From Geomonas oryzae (GTDB lineage Bacteria > Desulfobacterota > Desulfuromonadia > Geobacterales > Geobacteraceae), in the NCBI RefSeq assembly GCF_004117875.1, contig NZ_RAHW01000001.1, positions 620,001 to 684,000 of the forward strand: a stretch of DNA of 64,000 nucleotides. The letters run 5' to 3'. The position numbers and the translations under genes are program-made. Shown here in pieces: positions 19,442 through 32,976 of this stretch (position 1 is the first letter of the stretch; each line of letters begins with the position of its first letter). The notes under the pieces were generated by a model that searched no databases, was not told where the DNA came from, and saw nothing but the letters and a program-made list of their open reading frames with translations.

Positions 19442-19525
19442 GTCGCCCGCTGTTTCTTTCCCTGGAGTCCCGCGCATTATAGTCAACTAGGCCCGGTTCT
19501 CCAAAACCTTTCATGAGGCCAAGGA

Positions 19526-19557
19526 TAAAAAAAAGCCGGCATCGCGGGGATGCCGGC
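19526..19557 (-). terminator. Rho-independent terminator after extKL
   Basis: On the minus strand, GCCGGCATC...GATGCCGGC is followed by eight T residues. It separates extHIJKL from the downstream cytochrome bc unit, which must have its own promoter or rely on read-through. Confidence 0.9.
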
Positions 19558-19590
19558 AATCACAACCAGGATCTTTTTTAACCCCCTGCC

Positions 19591-20943
19591 CTATTTGCCG
19601 CTCTGGCTGATGCTCACCCTCTTGGTGAACTCCTTCCAGACGAAGGGATCGCTGTTCGGGGTGCCGAACGGGAGGTAGGTAAGTTTCACTTCGATATCGA
19701 GGTCGTAGGCCGAAGGCTTCTCGACCGTCTTGCCGTTCACTTCAACCTCTTCGAGCGGATAGAAGATTTCGAAACGCTCCTTCACGAGCTTGCCCGGCGG
19801 CAGGCCGGTGTCCTCGATGAGACCGCTCTTCTCGTAGGGGCCGCGCCCCATCCTGTCGCCGCGGGCCAACTGCTGCGGGACCGGCATGTAGATCTTTTCC
19901 TGATTGAACACTTCCTTGCCGTCTTTCGTCTTTCCGATTACCGACAGAACCAGTCGGTTGGGGGTCGGTCAGCCGTCGGGTATGGAATGGCCGGCCTTGT
20001 TCACCATCTCGACCTTGACCACGGCCCTCGGCCTGATCTTCGCGCCGTCGCGCCAGTAGTAGCCGAACGCCTCGGCCTTGAACTCGACCGCCTTCTCGGT
20101 CATGGCCGCGTCACGATAGGACTGGATGTTATGCCCGAGCTTGGAGTTCTTCATGTGGCAGTCCTGGCAGTTTTCCTGCCCTACCTCGGCCTTGTAGGCC
20201 CAGAGGTAGCTGCCGTACGAGGTGCAGCACTGGGTCGGCTCGTCGAGTTCGAGGTTCGGCCCGAGACCGTGGCACTGCCCGCACTGGATCGCCTCCTTCA
20301 TGATCGGCGAAACGGCCATCTTGGGGAACTTCTGCGAGTCGTGCGCCCCTTCCTTGGAGCCGTACACCACACCGGCCTTGGGATAGCCGTCCTGCCATTT
20401 ATGGGTGATGGCGTTACGGTTGTGGCAGATAAGACAGTTGATGGAGACGCTTTTCAGCTTTTCCTCCATCTTCTTGGCGGTCTCCTTGTCCTTCTTCTTG
20501 AGGGCGTCCTTCCAGCCGTAGAGGGTATCGACCAGTTCCTGCGCCACCGAGTCCTCGGCGTCGGCAAGCTGCGGGAGGTGGCACTTCGCGCACCCCATCA
20601 GGTGCTCGACCTTGACGTCCTTCCTGCTTTTCACCCCGGAATAGGGCTCCTCCATCAGGCCGTTCTCGATAGTGGTCATTATGGTCATCGCCGTGCGCCC
20701 GGTACCGAAGACGGAGCGCGAGTGAATTGATTTCTGAGCCTGGTCATGCTGCTCCTGGTGGCACTCAACGCAGGAGCTCGAGTCGTACATCTTGGCCAGC
20801 TCGGCCATGGTCTTAGCCTTGCCCGATTTGGCAACAATGGTGTCCTGCCAGCCGATACCCGCCTTCCCCGCGAACGCCGGCACCGCCAGCACCCCGAGGA
20901 GCAGGGCAGCCGCCAGGCTTCCTTGCACTGTCAGTTTTTTCAT
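19591..20943 (-). CDS. extKL: multiheme cytochrome ExtKL, probable selenoprotein (in-frame UGA)
   Basis: One reading frame of 451 codons interrupted by UGA at 19969-19971. The N-terminal part (324 residues) has a signal peptide (1-25) and five CXXCH motifs (CVECH, CAKCH, CLICH, CGQCH, CQDCH). The part after UGA (125 codons, PTPNRLVLSVIGK...) has no start codon or ribosome site near its beginning and continues a conserved-looking domain. The context AGHSIPDG-U-PTPNR compares with AGHNLPTSLTNVR in the cytochrome at 39.3 kb. A hairpin immediately after UGA (CCGAC/GUCGG and AACC/GGUU, loop GACU) suits a bacterial SECIS. Reading UGA as selenocysteine gives a 450-residue product; ExtK and ExtL in other annotations are probably its two halves. 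Confidence 0.8.
19941..19968 (-). promoter_or_regulatory. candidate bSECIS hairpin downstream of the extKL UGA
   Basis: Directly 3' of the UGA: five base pairs CCGAC/GUCGG, internal loop CCCC/CU, four base pairs AACC/GGUU, and tetraloop GACU starting with G. The loop G is 14 bases after the UGA, at or slightly under the usual lower limit for bacterial SECIS spacing. Seen in sequence; function inferred. Confidence 0.55.
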
Positions 20944-21012
20944 GGGTTCCTCTTCTCGTTACGGTTGACGATACAGGCGGGCGCCCCGCGCAGGCGGGAC
21001 GCCCTTTGCAAA

Positions 21013-21339
21013 TCAGCAGCCCTGCAGTTCATCCCCTTCGCACTCGGTGAGGGAGATGGGGGAGTCGACCTTGATCTTCTCCGCCTTGGCCTTGCCGAAC
21101 TTCAGGGTCACTTCGTTCCCCTGCACGGCGACAACCTTGGGGCTGCCGCCAAGGGCGGACACCATGCCCCCCTTTTTCACGAAGGCGGGTGCCGCGGCTT
21201 CCAGGGTCACCGTCACCTGCTCCCCTTCCACCTTGGTTACCTTCCCTTTGGCGGGACCGGCCGCGAAGGCCGTCGCCGCGAGGGCGATCGTCATCACGGC
21301 GGCAGCCGCGATCTTCATAGCTTTACGAAACATCTTCAT
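21013..21339 (-). CDS. extJ: small periplasmic protein ExtJ
   Basis: A 108-residue protein with a clear signal peptide (MKMFRKAMKIAAAAVMTIALA, cleaved after AFA). The mature part is a small beta-rich domain (GKVTKVEGEQVTVTLE ... NEVTLKFGKAKAEKIKV), ending with the cysteines TECEGDELQGC. No enzyme motif is recognisable. AAGGAGGATG stands before the ATG. It lies between the porin extI and the cytochrome extKL, the position of extJ in the selenite/tellurite operon, which is the basis of the name. Confidence 0.78.
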   Translation of the reverse strand: MKMFRKAMKIAAAAVMTIALAATAFAAGPAKGKVTKVEGEQVTVTLEAAAPAFVKKGGMVSALGGSPKVVAVQGNEVTLKFGKAKAEKIKVDSPISLTECEGDELQGC

Positions 21340-21399
21340 CCTCCTTTGTCATGCCGGCTTTGCTGCTTATGCAGCCAGGCTGCGTCTTGTCAGGCCGTC

Positions 21400-21548
21400 G
21401 AAAAGCCTCCCCCCGGAGGGGGGAGGTTGGGAGGGGGGGAAACTCGCAAGCCCCTCCCTGTCCCTCCCCCTCCGGGGGCGGGGACGCCTCGACGACTCAA
21501 ACGATCGGTACCACCTGTCATCACCTCTCCCGGAGGGAGAAGGGATGA
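21400..21548. repeat. family C/B REP pair in the extI-extJ gap
   Basis: Several palindromes in a row: CCTCCCCCCGGAGGGGGGAGG, shown here only in part as CCCCCGGAGGGGGG, then CCCCCTCCGGGGGCGGGG in inverted order, then TCTCCCGGAGGGAGA. They fill the space between extI and extJ and could act as mRNA processing or stabilising hairpins. Confidence 0.7.
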
Positions 21549-21567
21549 CAGGCTGTGGTTTGCGGGG

Positions 21568-22773
21568 TTAGAAGATGACCTGCAGCTGGGTCACGTAGGT
21601 CATGAAGTCTTCCGTCTTGTCGGTCGAGGTCCCGGTCCCCTTGTTGAAGGAGGTGGAGTTCGCCTCGAAGGTGAGCTTCAGGTTCTGGTCGCGCAGGTAG
21701 TAGTTCACACCGCCGCCGTACCAGTCGATTTTCTGGTCGTAGATGCCGTTCAGGTTGGCGAAGCGCCATTTCTCGTAACGCACGAAGAACTGCAGCGGCA
21801 TGTTGGGAAGCATGTAGCCCCCCTTGAAGTAGTAGCCGTTCTTCTGGCCGTTGATCCCGATCACGTCCGCGTCCGGGTTGTCCCCGAGGTACGCGTCGTC
21901 CAGATCGATCTTCTCGTAAGCGCCGGAAGCGGTGAAGGTGCCGACCCCTTCCACCGGGTACTCGAAGAAGCCGTCAAAGGTGTACGCCTTGTAGTCCTTC
22001 GCGTCGGTTTTGAGAACGGTGTTGCCGTAGGCGACGTCGGGCTCGAACTGGTAGGCGGCGCCGATGGTGGCGACTTTCTTCTTGCCGAGGTAGGTTCCCT
22101 TGTAGCCGTAGTCGTTCTCAGGATCGAGCAGCGTCACGTGGGCGCGTGCCGAGTAGCGGAACTTGGAGCCGGGCGTAGTGTCGCCGGAGAGGGCCTTGCG
22201 TCCTTCCATGGCGTCCAGGCGGTACTGGAACATGTCGTTGAAGAGGTTGCCCCAGACCGCGACACCGGTGTCGCGGGTCGTGGTGAAGGGGGCGCGGATG
22301 AAGAGCGAGCGGTCCAGGGTGAGCGGCATCTCGCACGCCTCGAGGTTCTCACGGGAGAGGTTGTACTTGAACTTACCGACGTTCACGCGGAAGGCGTTGT
22401 CCAGCTTGAAGCGCACCACCGCATCCAGGAGCTGGAAGTTCGATCCCTGGTTCTCGGCGGCGACGTCCAGCGGCGTCAGGTTCTGGTCGTCGGTGTACTC
22501 GGTCTGCACGTAGATCGACATCATGTCGCCGTACTTGCCCATGAGGGCGAGACGGTTGCGGCGGAAGTTGAAGTTGGCCGTGGTGTCATCGTTGTTGTCG
22601 CCCGAGCCGGTGTCACGGAAGGTCATCTGGAACTGTCCCTTGTAGTCCAGTTGCAGCGCCCCTTCGTCGTTAGGACCAAACGTCATTCGCGGGCCGGCGA
22701 AAGCGGTGCCGGCCATCAGTACGGTACCCAGGGTCAAAACAGAGAGGGTCGGTATTTTGAGCATTTTCAGCAT
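21568..22773 (-). CDS. extI: outer-membrane porin ExtI
   Basis: A 401-residue beta-barrel of the phosphate-selective porin (OprO/P)-like class. The signal peptide is MLKMLKIPTLSVLTLGTVLM, ending AFA. Mature sequence starts GPRMTFGPNDEGALQLDYKGQFQMT. Alternating strands rich in aromatic residues run to the C-terminal TYVTQLQVIF, which ends in F as outer-membrane barrels do. The start at 22773 has AAGGAGTG upstream; an upstream-extended frame overlaps extH and is rejected. In ext loci the porin is proposed to let oxyanions or cytochromes cross the outer membrane; that role is inferred. Confidence 0.82.
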   Translation of the reverse strand: MLKMLKIPTLSVLTLGTVLMAGTAFAGPRMTFGPNDEGALQLDYKGQFQMTFRDTGSGDNNDDTTANFNFRRNRLALMGKYGDMMSIYVQTEYTDDQNLTPLDVAAENQGSNFQLLDAVVRFKLDNAFRVNVGKFKYNLSRENLEACEMPLTLDRSLFIRAPFTTTRDTGVAVWGNLFNDMFQYRLDAMEGRKALSGDTTPGSKFRYSARAHVTLLDPENDYGYKGTYLGKKKVATIGAAYQFEPDVAYGNTVLKTDAKDYKAYTFDGFFEYPVEGVGTFTASGAYEKIDLDDAYLGDNPDADVIGINGQKNGYYFKGGYMLPNMPLQFFVRYEKWRFANLNGIYDQKIDWYGGGVNYYLRDQNLKLTFEANSTSFNKGTGTSTDKTEDFMTYVTQLQVIF

Positions 22774-22829
22774 AAGTTCACTCCTTTTGTTGTAGGTCAG
22801 CCCCCGCAAGGGCGCGAAGCGTCTCCAGC

Positions 22830-24230
22830 CTAGCAACCGCCGCCACCAGCGGAACCGCCGCCGCTCGTGCCGCTGACTGCGCTGCGATACGCCTTGTCTT
22901 CCTTCTCGATCTGGTTGCCGTCAGCGAAGGAAGGTTCGACACCGTAGACGCGCGATGCGTAGTTGACGATGGTGCGCTGGGCGAGGTTGGTTGCGCTGAC
23001 CGTACGGCTCACGTTCCAGGTGAGGTTGTCCATGAGCGAGGTGGTGTCCCAGATGGAGCCGACCGCAAGTTTGCCGCCTGCGTTGACCGTGGCGCCGGTC
23101 GTGTCCACCGCGGTGTGGTCGGAACTTGCCAGGAGGTTCCACTGCCCGAGGGAGCCGTCGTACCATTTGACGTCCACGTTCGGGTCATCGTAGTAGGCGA
23201 TGCCGTCGAGCGCGAAGAAGCCGACCGAGGCGTAGTTGCCGGCGCGGCAGAAGGAGATGAAGGTCTTGGTGGCGTTACGTGTGGTGTCACCCATGGCGGT
23301 GGTGCCGTCGGTGCCGAGGGCCGCGCTCAGGTCGGCCTTGATGGTGGCGGCGTCCTTGAAGTAGAGGGTCGAAGCCGGCGAGGTCATGCTGGTGGCCACG
23401 TAGGAGTACGACCCCTTGATGGCGCCGTCGAAGGGGGTGTAACCGGTTGCAAGCAGGTCGGTGGTCGAGGAGATATTGGAGGCGCCGCGCACGGTGTCCA
23501 CCAGGGTCACCTTGGCGGTGTTGCCCGCTACGATCCCATTCACATAGGCGATCATCTCAGGAAGCGATACGCGCATGTCCGTGTTGACGTTGCTGACACC
23601 GTTTTGTGCCACGCCGTAGGTAGACTTTTTGATGGTCGGGGCAACGGTTGTCAGGTCGTAGGCGGCGTCCCAGGCTGCGTTGCCGCCGTTCAGCACCTTG
23701 AGGCGGGTTTTCGGGAAGCCCCAGTAGCGGAAGGTCGTGTAGGCACGCGCCACGTTGACAAACCCGGCAGGGTTCGCGCTGGTAAGGACGATGGTCGTGT
23801 TCTGGTCGATGCCCGCGTTCTGGACGATGCCGTCGATGGTTGCGCCGTTGCAGACCATGCTGCCGGTGACGCTGAAGGGACCTTCAGGGCGCGTGTTGTC
23901 CATGAAGGCGGCGGAGCCGCCGGAAATCAGCTGCGCTCCCGGGATGTGCCCGACCGTGTTGTACTTGTTCGAGCCGTCGGTCTCATTTGCGTTTACGTCG
24001 AGGATGACCACGCGGTCGTATCCCCCCGACTTGTTGACCAGACCGGCATCCATCCAGCCTTTCAGCTCGCCCGCGGTGATGAGCGCGCTCGTAGTCTTAG
24101 TCGTCACCGCCTTCTCGGCCGGGGTATCGTAGGTGGTCGACCCGCAGCCCCAGATGGTGAGGACCGTGAGGGCAATGCTCAGCAGCCCTACAAGCATCAG
24201 TTTGCTTTTCTTCATCATCTTTTCCGACAT
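22830..24230 (-). CDS. extH: rhodanese-like lipoprotein ExtH
   Basis: A 466-residue lipoprotein (lipobox LTIWGCG) with two rhodanese-like halves. The first half has VVILDVNANETDGSN and VGHIPGAQLI but no obvious active cysteine loop. The second has VTLVDTVRG, FDGAIKGSYSY and the catalytic-type loop ISFCRAGNYASVG. The C-terminus ends in a Ser/Gly-rich tail, GGGSAGGGGC, whose last residue before the stop is cysteine. AAAGGAGG precedes ATG 24230. It is the first gene of extHIJKL. Homologues named ExtH/ExtI-type rhodaneses have been linked to selenite and tellurite reduction; my assignment rests on domain content and order. Confidence 0.82.
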   Translation of the reverse strand: MSEKMMKKSKLMLVGLLSIALTVLTIWGCGSTTYDTPAEKAVTTKTTSALITAGELKGWMDAGLVNKSGGYDRVVILDVNANETDGSNKYNTVGHIPGAQLISGGSAAFMDNTRPEGPFSVTGSMVCNGATIDGIVQNAGIDQNTTIVLTSANPAGFVNVARAYTTFRYWGFPKTRLKVLNGGNAAWDAAYDLTTVAPTIKKSTYGVAQNGVSNVNTDMRVSLPEMIAYVNGIVAGNTAKVTLVDTVRGASNISSTTDLLATGYTPFDGAIKGSYSYVATSMTSPASTLYFKDAATIKADLSAALGTDGTTAMGDTTRNATKTFISFCRAGNYASVGFFALDGIAYYDDPNVDVKWYDGSLGQWNLLASSDHTAVDTTGATVNAGGKLAVGSIWDTTSLMDNLTWNVSRTVSATNLAQRTIVNYASRVYGVEPSFADGNQIEKEDKAYRSAVSGTSGGGSAGGGGC

Positions 24231-24801
24231 ACAACCTCCTTTGGCTGGTTAGTTTGCGACGCAACAAGGCTTAGCTACTACTAATCCTCCTTTCCGAATA
24301 GTTAACCCGGACATATGTTTCTACGGTTGAAATTAAAATATTTTCTTGGATTGTCAAGAATGTGACTTCTTGAGCTGGAGGTCCACTGAGATTGGAACGC
24401 GAGGAGGTTCAAACTCTGAGAGAGATGTAGCAACATCTGTGTGAAGCTTCGTATTCGCATGATACTTATAGGTTTTTCCTTCATACAATATTTTGACGCG
24501 CTGGACCGCTGCAATGAGTTCCCTTTCGGACACTGGGGTGAACTACTCAAGTGAAAGATACTCATAGCGTCATGCGCAACACGCATGGTAATTAACATCC
24601 GCCAATGCAACTCGTTTCGAAGTACAGCCACTGCGTCACTCCAGGAACAGCTCAAAGCCGGAACCTATGATTTTTAAATCATATATTTGCGCTAATACAT
24701 TTCGTAGTTGCAATGTATAAATGTTTTTTGCAATATGCACAAACGACATATTCTCACACAGCCTATGCGTTTTTCGCATAGCACACGTATGCGAGCCTTA
24801 C
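24231..24801. other. AT-rich divergent regulatory region between extH and the LysR gene
   Basis: About 570 bases of markedly lower GC than the genes either side. On the minus strand there is TTGACA (24352-24357) followed 16 bases later by TAATTT, a candidate but weak promoter for extH. Toward the LysR gene the 24763-24781 inverted repeat is present. A 117-codon open frame on the minus strand (24302-24655) has no family resemblance or ribosome site and I do not call it. Confidence 0.55.
24763..24781. promoter_or_regulatory. perfect inverted repeat, candidate LysR-type operator
   Basis: CTATGCG-TTTTT-CGCATAG, seven-base arms with a five-base spacer, contains the T-N11-A pattern of LysR boxes (TATGCG...CGCATA). 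It lies 21 bases before the LysR start codon and faces the divergent extH promoter region, the classical layout for LysR autoregulation and activation of the divergent operon. Confidence 0.65.
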
Positions 24802-29699
<4,898 letters not shown>

Positions 29700-29717
29700 G
29701 CATCACGTCCCACCGAC

Positions 29718-29790
29718 TGCCAAATCCCCCCTGCCCCCCCTTCGCAAAAGGGGGGACGCGAGGCCACCTGCGGCGCTTCGTGGATAAAAT
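29718..29790. repeat. family A REP element
   Basis: AAATCCCCCCTGC then CCCCCCTTCGCAAAAGGGGGG, given here in two pieces as in other copies, followed by ACCTGCGGCGCTTCGTGG. It lies between the convergent pyruvate oxidoreductase and MFS genes; the same right-hand tail recurs at 41.0 kb. Confidence 0.8.
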
Positions 29791-29818
29791 CTCGATGCTG
29801 CCGGCATTCCCCGAACCC

Positions 29819-31018
29819 CTAGGGGGACAGGCACCTGGCGGAGCCTGTCCCCTCCTTCTTCAGGGTGCTCGCGGCGAAGAGGACCGCCGCGGCAAGGCCT
29901 ATCCAGCCGGCGGCGTAGAAGACGGAGGTAAGCCCGAATCGGCTCTGCAGCCACCCCCCGAAGAGCGGTCCCACCAGGAAACCGAGGTTCAACGCCGCAT
30001 TGAAAATCCCGACGGCGAGCCCCGTCCCGTGACGTTCCCCCTGCTCGAGAAGAAGTGCGGTGCTGGCAGGCTGCGAAAGCACGCTGCAGAACCCGATCCC
30101 GCCACCCAGCATAAGCACCTGGTGGAACCCGTGTGCCGCGGGAATCATGAAGTAGAGCAGCGACACCGAGATGCCCCCCAGGAGCACCAGGGCCTTTCGT
30201 GAGCGGCAGTCGGACAGCCTGCCGACCGGGCGCAGCAGCGTCGTGATGACCAGGGTGCTGGAGGCGAGCACGAGACCGGTCTGGGTGCCGGTAAGCCCGA
30301 GCCTGGCGTTCAAGAGGATGGGAAGAAACCCCGCCAGAAGCGAGATGCCGCACCCCCTTCCGAAAATGAAGACGAGAAGCCCTCCCATGGCGCCGTGGCG
30401 CGCCACTTCGATGGCCGCGGGAAGCGTCAGTGAGGCCTTGTCTTTTCCGGACGAAGTCCCGCCGCACAGGGCGGAAGGGATGCACCGCAGCGCTACGGCG
30501 AGCGCCAGCAGGCACAAAAGGGCAAGGCTCGCGAAGATGCCGTAGAAGCCCCACAGGTCGTGCAGCACTCCCCCCAGGACCGGCCCCACCCCGATGGCAA
30601 GGTAGAAGGAAATGTCGAAGGTCCCGGCCGCCCGCCCCTCCCCCTTCGTACCGCTCGCCGCACCGAGCAGGGAGAGCATCACCGGGCGAAACATCGCGCA
30701 GGCAACCCCCTGGATCAGGCGCAGCGCCGTAATGAGCATCAGGTCGGAACTGAAAAGGTAGCCAAGGGATACCAGGAGGTACAGGGCGAGGCTGAAAGTT
30801 ACGGCGGCCCTCGGGCCGAAGCGGTCCACGCAGGCGCCCATCACCGGGCTGAAGAGGATCTTCGAGAGTGAGAAAAGAAGCAGAGGCAGCCCCAGCAGGA
30901 TGCCGCGCCCCCCGAGGCTGAAGAGGTAGGTGGAGAAGAAGGCGTCGGCGATGCCGAAGCCGAGGCTCGTTGCGAAGTTGATCAGAAACAGCGACTTGAA
31001 AAGTTTTCCGTTCTTCAT
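29819..31018 (-). CDS. MFS transporter
   Basis: A 399-residue major facilitator with 12 predicted helices. It has the motif-A-like loop after helix 2, GACVDRFGPRAAV, and the related GRLSDCRSRKALV after helix 8. The start MKNGKLFKSLFLINFATSLGFG at 31018 has AGGGAA upstream. It follows the flavocytochrome gene on the same strand, 126 bases downstream with a strong hairpin between, so it may be the last gene of the porin-fccA unit. Possible cargo is a C4-dicarboxylate or other acceptor acid, but nothing in the sequence shows it. Confidence 0.82.
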   Translation of the reverse strand: MKNGKLFKSLFLINFATSLGFGIADAFFSTYLFSLGGRGILLGLPLLLFSLSKILFSPVMGACVDRFGPRAAVTFSLALYLLVSLGYLFSSDLMLITALRLIQGVACAMFRPVMLSLLGAASGTKGEGRAAGTFDISFYLAIGVGPVLGGVLHDLWGFYGIFASLALLCLLALAVALRCIPSALCGGTSSGKDKASLTLPAAIEVARHGAMGGLLVFIFGRGCGISLLAGFLPILLNARLGLTGTQTGLVLASSTLVITTLLRPVGRLSDCRSRKALVLLGGISVSLLYFMIPAAHGFHQVLMLGGGIGFCSVLSQPASTALLLEQGERHGTGLAVGIFNAALNLGFLVGPLFGGWLQSRFGLTSVFYAAGWIGLAAAVLFAASTLKKEGTGSARCLSP

Positions 31019-31093
31019 GCCGGGTTCCCTGCGGCACGCCCTTTCGGGGGGCGCACCAGCCTGCGCCGAAGGCGGAGGCCTTGTACCTAAGTT

Positions 31094-31127
31094 GAGCGCC
31101 CTGCGGATACGGTCACGCAGGGCGCTC
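31094..31127. terminator. strong hairpin between fccA-like gene and MFS gene
   Basis: GAGCGCCCTGCG and CGCAGGGCGCTC form a perfect 12-bp stem with a 10-base loop. No real T-run follows on the minus strand, so it may be an mRNA-stabilising or partial attenuating hairpin rather than a full terminator. Confidence 0.5.
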
Positions 31128-31144
31128 CTTTTCAAGCTGTCACC

Positions 31145-32941
31145 TTACTTGGCTGCCTTGACGAACTGCGCCGCGTTGGCACCGGCGATCCGGCCGAAGA
31201 CGACCGTGTCGGTGATGGCGTTACCGCCCAGGCGGTTCCAGCCGTGCACCCCGCCGGTTACTTCGCCGGCAGCGTAGAAGCCGGTCAGCGGTTTCCCGTC
31301 CTTGCCGATCACCTGGGCCTCGGTGTTGATCTTCACGCCTCCCATGGTGTGATGGCGCCCCGGTTTCACCCAGATGGCGTAGTATTTCGGCCCGCTTACC
31401 GGCCTCGGGATATCCTGACGCTGGAACTCAGGGTCCTTCTTCGCGGCGAACGCCTTGTTGTAGTTCTCCACGGTAGCAGCTAACGCATCGGCGGGGACCC
31501 CCATCTTGGCCGCGAGGGCAGCAACGCTGTCGGCCTGCTGGACAAGCCCGAGCTCGATGTAGCCGTCGATCTGCACGTTACTCTTGCGGATTTCCTCGCC
31601 GAGCACCAAGAAGGCCGACTTCTCGGGCTGCGCCAGGATGGCCGCGGAGGCCTTGTCGCGGGTGGTCAGCTCGTTCACGAAGCGCTTGCCGGCATGGTTC
31701 ACCAGGATCGCGCCGCTGCCGCGCACGGTCTCGGAGATGAGGACCTTGGTCTCTCCACCCATGGTCGGGTGGATCTGGATCTGCTCCATGTCGATGAGCT
31801 TCGCCCCTGCCTTTTCGGCGAGGAACATCCCTTCACCGGTTGCGCCGGGCTGATTCGAGGAGGCGGTTTCCTTGAACTGCGGCTTGTAGGAACCGACCAG
31901 CTCGTTGTTGGCGGCGAAACCGCCGGCCGTGTCGATCACCGCCTTGGACTTGATGGTATAGACGCCGCTGTGCTTGCCCTTCACCTGGACGCCGGTGACG
32001 CGCCCGTTGCCGTCGGAGAGGATCTGCACGACCTCGGAGTTCACCCTGACGTCGATGTTGCGCTTGGCTGCGTTCTCACGATACACCTTGATGAGATGCG
32101 GCCCTACCGCCGCGCCGCCTACCGGACGGTGGGTACGGTCCACGGCTACCCCGCCGGAACGGACCAGGTCGGTCATGTCGGCACCAAGCGAGACGAGGAA
32201 GTCGACCGCGTCGGCGGATTTGTAGGCGAGCACCTTCACGAGTTCCGGGTCGTTCTTCTCCCTTCCCCCCTTCATGGTCTCCTTCACCATCTCGGCCGGG
32301 TCGTCATGCATCCCGAGCCTCTCCTGGTAACGAGTCCTGGCCGCATTGATCCCGCCGGCCGCTAGCATGCTGTTGCCGCCGGTGATGGGCATCTTCTCCA
32401 GGAGGATCACCTTCGCCCCCGCGTCATGTGCGGTGATGGCCGCCACGTACCCGGAGCCACCCGCACCGATCACGACGACATCGGCGGATTCCGTCCGCAC
32501 CGACTTCTGGTCCTTCGCCCCCTTGGAGGTTTCCTGCACCCACTTCTTGTCCGTCGACTCCTTTTCCGTGCCCATCGCCGGGATCTTCATGGCGAAGCTG
32601 TGGCAGTAGTTACAGTACGCCTTGGAGGCGACGTGCCCCTTGTGGCAGGCGGTGCAGTTGGTTTCGCCGAGGTGCGACCTGTGCGGGTTGATGTGCTCCT
32701 TCGTTTTCGCCGCCAGATCGGCAAAGCCGCCGTGGCACCCCTTGCAGTTCTTGTTGAGCGCGGTCTCGTTGTCATCGACCGCGATCGATTTCCCGTGGCA
32801 ATCGGCACAGGTCACGTTGTTTTTCTTGTGAATCCCCGAAAGAAACGCGCTCTTGGAGGAGTCCGCTCCCCACCCCAGCGAGGCCCCGACCAGCAGGGCT
32901 GCCGACATCATCAGCGCCAGTACGATTTTTTTGTTTCTCAT
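31145..32941 (-). CDS. periplasmic flavocytochrome c fumarate reductase (FccA-like)
   Basis: A 598-residue soluble flavocytochrome. Signal peptide 1-25; a tetraheme domain with CADCH, CKGCH, CTACH and CNYCH (about residues 43-115); then an FAD domain starting VVVIGAGGSGYVAA. Substrate residues of Shewanella FccA are recognisable: Q and H in MEQIQIHPT, the proton-donor arginine in NELTTRDKAS, H in GRHHTMGG and R in VHGWNRLGGNA. This argues for fumarate rather than urocanate or methacrylate, though related enoates remain possible. It follows a porin gene by 35 bases and lies in the sigma-54 controlled unit. The usual Geobacter fumarate reductase is the membrane FrdCAB, so this periplasmic type is accessory. 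Confidence 0.87.
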   Translation of the reverse strand: MRNKKIVLALMMSAALLVGASLGWGADSSKSAFLSGIHKKNNVTCADCHGKSIAVDDNETALNKNCKGCHGGFADLAAKTKEHINPHRSHLGETNCTACHKGHVASKAYCNYCHSFAMKIPAMGTEKESTDKKWVQETSKGAKDQKSVRTESADVVVIGAGGSGYVAAITAHDAGAKVILLEKMPITGGNSMLAAGGINAARTRYQERLGMHDDPAEMVKETMKGGREKNDPELVKVLAYKSADAVDFLVSLGADMTDLVRSGGVAVDRTHRPVGGAAVGPHLIKVYRENAAKRNIDVRVNSEVVQILSDGNGRVTGVQVKGKHSGVYTIKSKAVIDTAGGFAANNELVGSYKPQFKETASSNQPGATGEGMFLAEKAGAKLIDMEQIQIHPTMGGETKVLISETVRGSGAILVNHAGKRFVNELTTRDKASAAILAQPEKSAFLVLGEEIRKSNVQIDGYIELGLVQQADSVAALAAKMGVPADALAATVENYNKAFAAKKDPEFQRQDIPRPVSGPKYYAIWVKPGRHHTMGGVKINTEAQVIGKDGKPLTGFYAAGEVTGGVHGWNRLGGNAITDTVVFGRIAGANAAQFVKAAK

Positions 32942-32976
32942 TTTTTCTCTCCTGTAACTTCGTCGTCAACGCCGCC

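Noticed and set aside
19912-19968. Frameshift explanation for the split extKL gene
   Set aside because: Both parts are in the same frame, so only a stop codon (UGA) separates them; no indel is needed.
24302-24655. 117-codon minus-strand open frame upstream of extH
   Set aside because: No ribosome site, no recognisable domain, and AT-rich promoter-like DNA.
12185-24801. Cyclic-di-GMP/cGAMP (GEMM) or cobalamin riboswitch
   Set aside because: I looked in the leaders of the corrinoid, chemoreceptor and ext genes for the GEMM core (GGGCAAAC, ACGCAAAGCC) and for a B12-box and found none.
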